DNA from: Herpetosiphon aurantiacus DSM 785
GTDB taxonomy: Bacteria > Chloroflexota > Chloroflexia > Chloroflexales > Herpetosiphonaceae
Assembly: GCA_000018565.1 (NCBI GenBank)
Contig: CP000875.1
Location: 4,789,199-4,853,198, forward strand
DNA length: 64,000 nucleotides
Reading direction: 5' to 3'
This document shows positions 43,553-51,415 of this stretch, piece by piece. Both the position numbers and the translations under genes were made by a program. Under the pieces are notes generated by a model that was not told the origin of the DNA, ran no database searches, and saw nothing but the letters and a program-made list of their open reading frames with translations. Numbering within the stretch: position 1 is the stretch's first letter; the number at the start of each line of letters is the position of its first letter.

Positions 43553-45999
43553 TATGCAGCCTTTCTCGTTTTATACCAGCTCAAAGCTAGGCCAAGCAAA
43601 ATCAGGGCTAAACTTAGGCCACTAACCCAACCACCAACGATTAAGCTCTTGGGTCGATAGCTGAATTCGACTGTGTGTTGGCCTGCATCAACCCATACGC
43701 CGCGCAAAGCATAATTGGTGCGATAGAGTTGAGCTGTTTGGCCGTCAACGCTTACTTGCCAATCGTTGGTGTAGGCATCAGCCAAAACCAACAAACCTGC
43801 CGCTGAAGTTTCGACCTGCACCAGCGCCCGATTTGGCTCATAGCTCACCGTAGGAGTCAGCGTTTGGCTCGGTGCTTGGCCAAGCGCCGGAATTGGCTCG
43901 GCCACAATTGCTTGCTTGGCTGGGTCAAAATCGTTAGCTGCCAGCCGATCAAGTTGGGCTAATTCGTCGCTAATTACCTCGGTTTGATAGACCATCCAGG
44001 CGCGTGGCAACACCTCAGGATTGCGATAAATCGTGCCTTCATCGTTACGTTGCACCAATTCTAAGGGTTGATACAACTCAGGGTTGGGGCTATTAGGCGT
44101 AAAAATCAGATATTCCACATTCAGCATATTCAGCAAACGCCGCTGGTTGTAGGCCATGGTGAAATACGCGTGTAGGCTGTTGCCACCCTCGCCAAGTTTA
44201 TGATAATCCTTGCCATCCATTAGGCGCGTTAGCCGATTGTATTGGGCTAAATAGAGCGATTGATAGCCGCGAATATCCTCAAGTCCAAAAGCACTAAACA
44301 CATTCGTCGGCATGGCTTGATAATCGGCTCCAAACACGCGAAACACCCCGGGTTGGCTCAGCAGAAAATTGATCTGGCGAGTTGGCGGATACAGAATCGC
44401 CGGATCTTGCAAGGCTGGCTCGGCAGCCAAACTGGCTTGCTGATCAGCGGTTGGCTGGAAGATTGCAGGATCAATGCTGGTGTTGTAGCTGCCACCATAC
44501 CAAAGCAAATCGCCCAGCAGAATCAACAAAACAGCAAGATTGCTCCAACGCCGTGGAATGCGTTTGATCAACAACCCTACCAATGCCAAACCACTCAAGC
44601 CCAGAATAGCAAGGCTGGTTGGGTTGAGTGCCAAACGCAGCATGGTGCTATATTGGGCATAACGCGAATCGACAGTGAATAAGGCGATATGTTGCAAAGC
44701 CCAGCCAGCCACACCAATTAATCCAAGCAGCAAGAGGCCGCGTTGCACCCAGAGCGCCCGATTTGGCTTGTTGCTCGGTTGCTGCAAACGTTGTAAGCCA
44801 AAGCCTGCCAACAGGGCTATCGCAAAACCCCACAGGCTAAACCACCGCTGATGATCAGCAAATTGGCGATAGGGCGGAACCAACCAAAGCAGCAATTGGA
44901 GCAACGGTGTGCCAATCGCCACCGCAAACGAGCCAAGCGCCAAGCAGGCAAACAGCCTCACGCCAGGCTGTTTGCTGCGCCAAATCGCCAAGCCTGCCAA
45001 GGCCAAACTTACGATGCCTGCATAGGGTTGAATGCCCTGCAACAAATGTGGTTGCCATGCGCTAGCAGTTTCGCGGGCGGCTCCATCAACAATCGGCAAC
45101 GCCAAGCGCAGCAGCCACACCATGATTGAACTGGCCGAGCCAAGCCCTGAGCCAATATCAAGGCGTTGGCCCTGAGCCGAAAGGGCAATTTGTGGCAACA
45201 ACTGCACCGCACTCAATCCGAGCGCCAAGCCAATTGCACTGCTAAATTGGCCGATTTGTTGGAAGCGTAAGCGCCAAGTTGGCAACGCCAACAGTTGAGC
45301 CAGCAGCAAACAGCCAACCCCGACATACACATAGAAGGCTAGTTGAATTTGGCTGACCAACGGCAAGGCCAGCACCAAACTGGCGAGCAGCCAATCGTGC
45401 CAACGTTGGCTTTGGCAGGCCCGCAGCACCGCCCAAAAACACCACGGCAGCATGGCACAAGCCGCACTAAACTCGGGAAAATGCAGCCAATTGAGTAAAA
45501 AGCCACTGAGCATATAGCCCACGGCAGCGAGCGTTGCTGGCATTGGCTCAAGTTGCATGCGTTGAGCAAATTTAAACGTGCCAATCCCCGCCAACCACAC
45601 ATTCAACAGCGTATAAATCCCAAAGGCATAGCCAACTGGCAGCAGCACAAACAGCCAACTCAAAGGGTAGAAAAAGGCCAACTGACCATCGGCCAACAAC
45701 GGCGTGCCAGTTAAAATCGTCGGGTTCCATAGGGGCAACGCGCCTTGCTCAAGAATCTGGTTGGTTACCAAGCGGCGCGGGTAAATTTGGGTAACCAGAT
45801 CGCTATTGATTGGATTATTGACCGCCACCCGTTCGTAGGAAAAGCGCCAAGGATGCAGGTGGGCCACGATATCCAGCGGCAAGAAAATGTTGCCCAGCAC
45901 CACCCGCCACAGCAAAAGCAGGGCGACAAAGGTAATGCTGAGATACGGCCACCAGCGTTGCCACTGGCGCAAAAATAGGCTTGGTTGCATGGCGCTCAT
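43552..45999 (-). CDS. YfhO-family polytopic membrane protein
   Basis: About 815 residues with a dozen helices. The N-terminal loop NIFLPLDIVAHLHPWRFSYERV and the SDLVTQIYPRRLVTNQILEQGALPLWNP segment, with NPTILTGTPLLADGQLAFFYP, match the YfhO group, which helps glycosylate lipoteichoic acids or other surface polymers in some bacteria. A C-terminal beta domain (VLADAYTNDWQVSVDGQTAQLYRTNYALRGVWVDAGQHTVEFSYRP) and a last helix close it. The ATG at 45999 lies just behind a strong terminator; an earlier in-frame ATG at 46029 is inside that hairpin and is unlikely. The stop overlaps the start of the NB-ARC gene. Confidence 0.85.
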   Translation of the reverse strand: MSAMQPSLFLRQWQRWWPYLSITFVALLLLWRVVLGNIFLPLDIVAHLHPWRFSYERVAVNNPINSDLVTQIYPRRLVTNQILEQGALPLWNPTILTGTPLLADGQLAFFYPLSWLFVLLPVGYAFGIYTLLNVWLAGIGTFKFAQRMQLEPMPATLAAVGYMLSGFLLNWLHFPEFSAACAMLPWCFWAVLRACQSQRWHDWLLASLVLALPLVSQIQLAFYVYVGVGCLLLAQLLALPTWRLRFQQIGQFSSAIGLALGLSAVQLLPQIALSAQGQRLDIGSGLGSASSIMVWLLRLALPIVDGAARETASAWQPHLLQGIQPYAGIVSLALAGLAIWRSKQPGVRLFACLALGSFAVAIGTPLLQLLLWLVPPYRQFADHQRWFSLWGFAIALLAGFGLQRLQQPSNKPNRALWVQRGLLLLGLIGVAGWALQHIALFTVDSRYAQYSTMLRLALNPTSLAILGLSGLALVGLLIKRIPRRWSNLAVLLILLGDLLWYGGSYNTSIDPAIFQPTADQQASLAAEPALQDPAILYPPTRQINFLLSQPGVFRVFGADYQAMPTNVFSAFGLEDIRGYQSLYLAQYNRLTRLMDGKDYHKLGEGGNSLHAYFTMAYNQRRLLNMLNVEYLIFTPNSPNPELYQPLELVQRNDEGTIYRNPEVLPRAWMVYQTEVISDELAQLDRLAANDFDPAKQAIVAEPIPALGQAPSQTLTPTVSYEPNRALVQVETSAAGLLVLADAYTNDWQVSVDGQTAQLYRTNYALRGVWVDAGQHTVEFSYRPKSLIVGGWVSGLSLALILLGLALSWYKTRKAA

Positions 46000-46005
46000 T
46001 CCATT

Positions 46006-46037
46006 AAAAACCCATGGGCTGAGGCTCAACCCATGGG
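46006..46037 (-). terminator. Rho-independent terminator of the toxin operon
   Basis: 13-pair stem CCCATGGGCTGAG / CTCAACCCATGGG with one G.U, followed on the minus strand by TTTTTAATG. It closes the leftward genes 47482-46066, and the YfhO start codon lies about 7 bases past it. Confidence 0.85.
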
Positions 46038-46065
46038 CAACGATCTGATGCTCAATTATACGCGA

Positions 46066-46458
46066 TTAGCTGGCTAGGCGCGGTGTTCGACGTTTGAACA
46101 ACCATGTCAAGCCAAGCAGCACGATCAGGGGAATGATAATCCACAAGCCAAATTGCCAGCGTTGTTCTTGCAATAAAGCTTGTTCAAATTGGTCGATTGC
46201 CTGACCGTTACTGGCACAAAAACCCGTGCCATCAGGCCGACAACGATCGATCAGATCAAAGCGTGAAAAGCTGCTAAAGCACCAATAACAACCAGCAAGG
46301 CTGGCAAGACCAAGGCTGGCAGCAATCACAATCGGCAATAGCTTGATCGTTGCATATGGGCTGGCCAACTGACCGATACTATAGCCCAAGCTCAAGCTAC
46401 TCAATAGAAAAAAGACCAATATACCGCTGATCATCAAGAGATCACTAAACCCTGCCAT
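46066..46458 (-). CDS. Small membrane protein, candidate immunity protein
   Basis: A 130-residue protein with three hydrophobic helices (about 5-28, 38-60, 105-122) and a soluble loop FDLIDRCRPDGTGFCASNGQAIDQFEQALLQEQR. No family is recognised. It lies 22 bases behind the WXG100 toxin gene in the same direction, has GGAG seven bases before its ATG, and ends at the shared terminator. Polymorphic toxins are normally followed by their immunity gene, so that is the best guess. It is inference from position only. Confidence 0.6.
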   Translation of the reverse strand: MAGFSDLLMISGILVFFLLSSLSLGYSIGQLASPYATIKLLPIVIAASLGLASLAGCYWCFSSFSRFDLIDRCRPDGTGFCASNGQAIDQFEQALLQEQRWQFGLWIIIPLIVLLGLTWLFKRRTPRLAS

Positions 46459-46480
46459 GTGCTAACTCCAGCCGGATCAA

Positions 46481-47482
46481 CTAGCGTTGATTTTTGCCTG
46501 ATGTCGTTTTATCGAGATTAACCAACTCGTCGCGATGTGCCAAAATTTCGGCATGCAATTGTTCAGGAGTCATCGAACTACCATATTTGTTCCAGAGATC
46601 AATCCCAATCTGCACAGTTAGCACATCGCCTGGGTCGTTCGTGCCGGTGAAGGCATCGCCAAGGTTGGCTCCATCTTGCAGGGTGCTGGTATCAAAGCCA
46701 GCGGCTGCCCCAACATAGCCATAGTGAATATTTGACCAAATATCGTAGTAGTATTCGTTGGTTTGGTCGCCACGAATCGGAAAGTAGAAATCGTTATCAG
46801 CATTGGTAGAGGGATCGCCATCAAGATCAAGCAGATCGTTTAATTTTGGCTTGTGATCCCAATCGCCGCCGCTATGGACTTTGGCTGCCCACATTGCTAA
46901 GGCCGCAATTAATTTATCACCGGGATTGCCGCCACCAAGATAGTCGTACCATTGGGGATTTCTAAATGAGTCGAGCAACGATTTGATCATGCCTACAGTT
47001 TCGCTTTGGGCATTGGTGATCATCTCTTGATGCATGTATTGCAAGGTTTGATCAAAGCGATCGTAGTTGTTAGGGTCGGCAGGTGGGGTTGGCGTTGGTG
47101 TTTCTTCGGCTGTAAATTGGGTAGTATTGCTATTAGGCTGTCCTCCAGCAGGTTTTGCTGCGGCATCGCCTTCGGTCAGCGGCCCTTGAAACAAGCGGGC
47201 GGCTTCTTCTTCGGCCTGGCGCATCAGGTTTTTGATTTGTAAGGTAACTGCTTGACTCTCGCGGAGGGCAGCGGTTAGGCGCCTAAAGGCCGGAAAAACA
47301 TTGCTTTGCATTTCATTGGCAAAGGCTTTGGCGGCATCGCCTTGCCATTGGCCGCCAACTAAAGCATCGTGCACTTGACGAATACTTTGGGTGATCGATT
47401 CACTTTGTTCGGCTTGGCGGTTGAAACGGCTGGCGATTTGCTCAAGCTGCTCAAATTGAGCTTGAACGATTTCGGCGGTCAT
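46481..47482 (-). CDS. WXG100 polymorphic toxin with toxin-44-like C-terminal domain
   Basis: A 333-residue protein. Residues 1-100 are a helical WXG100/ESX-like domain with W-x-G in GGQWQGDAAKAF (W46, G48), the export signal of type VII-like secretion. A Pro/Thr-rich link (about 101-140) follows. The C-terminal domain (about 165-320) has SGGDWDHK and NIHYGYVGAAAGFDTSTLQDGANLGD, close to the W-D-x-K and N-F-x-Y-G-A-x-G-x-A-x-G pattern of polymorphic toxin type 44, a predicted RNase family. AGGAGG precedes the ATG. The next gene downstream is a candidate immunity protein. Secreted toxin between competing cells is the likely role; a search would be needed to confirm the domain. Confidence 0.78.
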   Translation of the reverse strand: MTAEIVQAQFEQLEQIASRFNRQAEQSESITQSIRQVHDALVGGQWQGDAAKAFANEMQSNVFPAFRRLTAALRESQAVTLQIKNLMRQAEEEAARLFQGPLTEGDAAAKPAGGQPNSNTTQFTAEETPTPTPPADPNNYDRFDQTLQYMHQEMITNAQSETVGMIKSLLDSFRNPQWYDYLGGGNPGDKLIAALAMWAAKVHSGGDWDHKPKLNDLLDLDGDPSTNADNDFYFPIRGDQTNEYYYDIWSNIHYGYVGAAAGFDTSTLQDGANLGDAFTGTNDPGDVLTVQIGIDLWNKYGSSMTPEQLHAEILAHRDELVNLDKTTSGKNQR

Positions 47483-47725
47483 ATGCTCATTCCTCCTAAA
47501 TAATTCTGTTGCGAGGAATACAGTGGTGGCTCGAATAAGGCTGCGATGTGGGGTATTCTCGTCGAGGAAGAGTATAGCATGCTCTGCTATGGAAGCGAAT
47601 CCATAGACGAAAAAGTACAGGGATTAATATCAGAGTGTTATCGATGCTGCTGGACTATCACCTGCTAAAATATCATTACTCGCATTCCCTCTCGATCGAT
47701 GGCTGAAAAGTTCAGCCTACATAAT
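47483..47725. other. Intergenic region, toxin promoter
   Basis: About 240 bases before the toxin gene. A TATACT on the minus strand near 47573-47578 is a possible -10; no good -35 is seen. A 7-bp hairpin GGCTGAA / TTCAGCC at 47701-47717 follows the DUF4419 gene. No gene. Confidence 0.4.
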
Positions 47726-48907
47726 TCATCTTTGACAAACCGCCCAACCAATTTCAGGGCTAAGCTGTTGTTTGGCAGAATCGTAGTGTGTACCAATCAA
47801 GCCAGCCACACAGGCCAATGCTTGGTTTGAGCCATCAGGCAATTCGATTGTGATTGGTACGCGAGCTAAGCCACTAGGGAAGCGATGATTAGCAATGCCC
47901 TCACCAAGGCTTTTGCTTGGAGTTGCATCACTTTCGGCGGGTAGCTCAAATAAGTACTGAATCAGCCTTTCTTGATAGATTGCGGGGTTGTACGGCCAAT
48001 CAAGCTCGTGATCAAGTTCAGCATTTAATAGGCTTGAACGTGGTTGCTCAAACAGCGGATTGCGCAGCGTTGGCTGTTCTTTGGTATCTTTGATATAAGG
48101 AAAGAGGTCGGCAACCCAGCCCGTGACAACTTCGCCACCATACTGATCATAGGGTTTATAGAGTTGTTGCCAAAAACTGTGCGGCGGTCGGCCTTCGCTA
48201 GTCAAAATCAAGCCCTCGCAAATTGGGGCAATTCGCTCCGTCCACCAAGCCAAATCATACTCGGCCAAGCGTTCGACACGTTCGGCGATTGAGCGCCAAT
48301 CGGCAGGCGTGCCTAGCAGGGTGATATTTGGAATGCCACAAACGCAAACCGCCCCGTAATCAAAATAATGCTCAAACCTTTCCATCAACCCAATTTGGCT
48401 GGCGGTGCGGCTAATTGAGGTTGTGGTTGAAAAATCGCATTGCAAGGTTTGGGCAAGTTGGTCGGGTAATGCTTGATTGAGGAATGCTGCCCAAAGTTCG
48501 ATTGCTTGGGTCCATGCTGCTTGACTACTGAGATCATCAACCCGAATGGTGAGCTGCTTTTTAGCTTCATGGGCAACAAAACGCTGGCGCAAATGCTCAG
48601 CATGTCGGTTGACATGATTCGCAAAGCCCTGAGCGATCGTTAGCCAAAGACAATCGGGTGTGAGTACCAAGGGATAGTGCTGGCTAAAAGCAAGGTGGAT
48701 TGTTTGAATTAATGGATTATCAGTATTCGTTTTGACCAACAACTGAGCCGGATCATGGCTGGTTTGGATGAGCTGGCGTTTGATCCGAGTCGCAAATTGC
48801 GCCTGAGCAGCAACCAACTCAAACGAACTTTGATAAGGCTCAACTGCATCGACCACGAACTGAATTGAGCCATGGCTTTGGGCTAAAATTGGGGCAATTT
48901 CAGGCAT
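47726..48907 (-). CDS. DUF4419 protein
   Basis: A 393-residue soluble protein of the DUF4419 family. It has the family wording HYPLVLTPDCLWLTIAQGFANHVN and the CGIPNITLLGTPADWRSIAERVERLAEYDLAWW..RIAPICEGLI block, then WQQLYKPYDQYGGEVVTGWVADLFPYI. The function of this family, which is also found in fungi, is unknown. The ATG at 48907 has GGAGAAG upstream. A second copy with the same start (MPxIAPILAQSH) lies directly upstream, so this is a tandem duplication. Confidence 0.88.
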   Translation of the reverse strand: MPEIAPILAQSHGSIQFVVDAVEPYQSSFELVAAQAQFATRIKRQLIQTSHDPAQLLVKTNTDNPLIQTIHLAFSQHYPLVLTPDCLWLTIAQGFANHVNRHAEHLRQRFVAHEAKKQLTIRVDDLSSQAAWTQAIELWAAFLNQALPDQLAQTLQCDFSTTTSISRTASQIGLMERFEHYFDYGAVCVCGIPNITLLGTPADWRSIAERVERLAEYDLAWWTERIAPICEGLILTSEGRPPHSFWQQLYKPYDQYGGEVVTGWVADLFPYIKDTKEQPTLRNPLFEQPRSSLLNAELDHELDWPYNPAIYQERLIQYLFELPAESDATPSKSLGEGIANHRFPSGLARVPITIELPDGSNQALACVAGLIGTHYDSAKQQLSPEIGWAVCQR

Positions 48908-48971
48908 CTCAATACTTCTCCATTCAGTCAAATCGCACTTAACGATAAGCACCTAGCACAGCTAAATTTCA

Positions 48972-50116
48972 TTAATACACCGCCCAACCAATTTCAGGGC
49001 TAAGTTGATTGGTATCACGATTGTAGCCTGTGCCAATCAAGCCTGCGACTAGCCTAACCTTCGTTGCAGGTCCATCTATATGCTCGCGATAGGTTGTCGT
49101 CACTTTGGCTAAACCACTCGGAAAAATCCAAGGCGCAAGACCGCTTTCTCTGGACTCAGTTTCAAACTCCAACACCTCAGGATCAAATGGCTCTATTTCC
49201 GCCAAATTTACCAATGGTTCAGGTTGAGTTAGTTGGATTGATGGTGAGGCAAGCGGATCATCCAAAAGCTGGCGTTGGTGGGCAAGCATTGGGTTACGAC
49301 ATAACTGGCCAGGTTTACCAACTTTCTTGATATATGGAAACAAATCGATAATCCAGCCATCAATTTTGTCATCACAAAAACCACTGGTTTGATGATAGAT
49401 TTGTTGCCAGAACCTATGCGGCGGTTGACCTTCGATGGTTAAAATCAAGCCCTCGCAAATTGAAGCTAGCCGCTCCGTCCACCAGCCAAGATCAAAAGTT
49501 GCTAGCCATTTTACCCGTTCAGCGATTGAGTGCCAATCGGCAGGTGTGCCCAGCAACGTAATATTTGGAATGCCACAGATTGGCATAAAATCATAGTCAA
49601 AAAAGGCTTGAAAGCCCTCCATCAACACAATCTGGCTGGCGGTATGGGTGATTGAAGTTGTGGTTGAAAAGTCATTTTAACTAGGTTTTTAGGTAGAGCT
49701 TGCGCTAGTTGGTCGGCCCAAAACCCAATCGTATCAGCCCATGTGATCCCTTCATCAACCCGCAAGTTTTTTTTGCCTGTATGTTCAACTAAGCGTTGGC
49801 GTAATTGTTGATAGTGTTGATTTACGTGCGAACTAAAACCTTGGGCGATTGTCAGCCAAATGCAATCGGGGGTGAGCACCAGCGGATAATGTTGCCCATA
49901 GGCTAGCTCCAAACAACTCAATAATTGATGATCACTGCCCGTTCGGGCAAATAATTGAGTTTGGGTTTGCAGGGTTTTCAGTGGTGGCAGCCCTTGCCAA
50001 AGCGGCAATTCTTGGGGTTGCAAGCACACTGGCGAGCTTTGGCATGGCTCAACTGCATCGACTACAAACCGAATTGAGTCATGGCTTTGAGCTAAAATTG
50101 GGGCAATTGTAGGCAT
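48972..50116 (-). pseudogene. DUF4419 gene, second copy, frameshifted
   Basis: Paralog of the gene at 47726-48907. The 5' part (50116 to about 49680) reads MPTIAPILAQSHDSIRFVVDAVEP through YPLVLTPDCIWLTIAQGF. Near 49680 the frame is lost: the codons after V-K should continue D-F-S-T-T-T-S-I as in the intact copy, but a single missing base changes this to T-F-Q-P-Q and a stop follows. The 3' part (from about 49680 to 48972) is open and reads MEGFQAFFDYDFMPICGIPNITLLGTPADW. It is probably a pseudogene or a sequencing error; the rest is well conserved. Confidence 0.8.
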
Positions 50117-50131
50117 CTCAATCCTTCTCCA

Positions 50132-51136
50132 TTAACTTGTGCGATCAGCTTGATAGGCCGATTCGATGATATTGCCAGTCGAAAAGCGCGAACGCAACGA
50201 TTGTAAGGCGGCTTGTTTGAATGCTGGCGGGGCATCACGGCGTAACAATACCCGCTGGGCATAATCGCCAAGGTCTTGAATCACCCGCTCATAACGATAG
50301 TAGGCCAAGGCTTTGTAGTCAATCGTTGGTTGGCCGTAGCCCTCAAAAAACCATTGTTCTTCATGCTGCTGCACTGGCACACCGATGACAGAACCAACCA
50401 CAAAACGCAAATCACGCTCTTTGGGAGCAAACATCGGGTAATCCCAATCGACGATATTAATCTGTTGAATCTGATCGAGCACAATGTTGGCGGTGTGAAT
50501 ATCGCCATGGCTCAGGCCAAAATCACCAGCATTGGCCCTTAGCTCATGGCCTAATGCGCTAATTCGCTTGATCAAATAACTGATTTCGACCGATTTGACT
50601 CGCCAAAAATCAATTAACTCGGCGCTATAGCTATCGCCAATTGGCCAAGTATTGATGCTGTTGTGAATTGCTTGAACCGTTGGCAACCAGAGCGGGCGAA
50701 ATTGCTCCCATTGCAGCATCTGGCGTAGCGGCGCACGCACTTGCATCGTATGAATTCGGCGCAATTGTTGGCCAAAACTCCGCCATTGCAGCGCCGACAT
50801 GCCTTGGTCCATGCCTGTTGCGCCTTCGATATAGGGGTAGAGCACGCTATGAAATTGTTGGCAATGGCTCCAAAGCTGCTGGGTGCGGGTATCGACTGGC
50901 GCAACCGCCGCCACTCCCCGATCCTTGAGATAGCGCGATAATAACACCCCTGCCTGATAGATTGAGCCAGCCTTGAGCTTGAGAAAGTAGGGTTGTTCGT
51001 TGGTTTGCACATGGTAAATCGCCGCGCGTGGGTCATTGCCACGATTGATTTGCTCGATGCGGTTGGGCTGAATCGCATAGGTTTGGGTAAGATGTTGACG
51101 AATCGTGGCAGGGTCGGGGGCAAGGGCTTGCTGCAT
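50132..51136 (-). CDS. APH-family phosphotransferase, APH(9)-like
   Basis: A 334-residue protein with the aminoglycoside-phosphotransferase kinase fold. The catalytic loop HGDIHTANIVLDQ (about residue 210) and metal-binding IVDWDYPMFAPKERDLRFVVG resemble spectinomycin phosphotransferase APH(9), as does an N-terminal YFLKLK lysine strand. Homoserine- or choline-kinase-like substrates are equally possible, so no resistance claim is made. It lies 15 bases upstream of the frameshifted DUF4419 gene, in the same direction. Confidence 0.85.
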   Translation of the reverse strand: MQQALAPDPATIRQHLTQTYAIQPNRIEQINRGNDPRAAIYHVQTNEQPYFLKLKAGSIYQAGVLLSRYLKDRGVAAVAPVDTRTQQLWSHCQQFHSVLYPYIEGATGMDQGMSALQWRSFGQQLRRIHTMQVRAPLRQMLQWEQFRPLWLPTVQAIHNSINTWPIGDSYSAELIDFWRVKSVEISYLIKRISALGHELRANAGDFGLSHGDIHTANIVLDQIQQINIVDWDYPMFAPKERDLRFVVGSVIGVPVQQHEEQWFFEGYGQPTIDYKALAYYRYERVIQDLGDYAQRVLLRRDAPPAFKQAALQSLRSRFSTGNIIESAYQADRTS

Positions 51137-51339
51137 AACAGTCTTCCTTCAGCGAAATAACTGGCTTGCCTTACGCCCTTGGAAAGCAAGCTCAAGCATA
51201 AAAATAGGTGAGGGGAGTGTGGAGCTAATGTGTTGGTTAAGTATCAACCTAGCAGTTTTGGATGTCAAGTATTGTCAAGGATTGGCTGGCTACGAATGGG
51301 GATACACCTACTGGGCAGCGATTGATTCGATTTACGGTG

Positions 51340-51368
51340 TTTACAAATTATTAAAAATCTGCTATATC
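51340..51368 (+). promoter_or_regulatory. Promoter of the third propeller gene
   Basis: TTTACA at 51340-51345, a 17-base spacer and TATATC at 51363-51368, about 48 bases before the start codon. AT-rich surroundings. The rest of 51137-51415 has no gene. Confidence 0.5.
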
Positions 51369-51415
51369 ACTAGATAGTTAGTTAATTTACTCAACAATTA
51401 TTAAGGAGTTTGTCA

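Noticed and set aside
50132-51136. Calling the APH-like gene a drug-resistance gene
   Set aside because: The fold serves many small-molecule kinases; similarity to APH(9) wording alone does not prove it.
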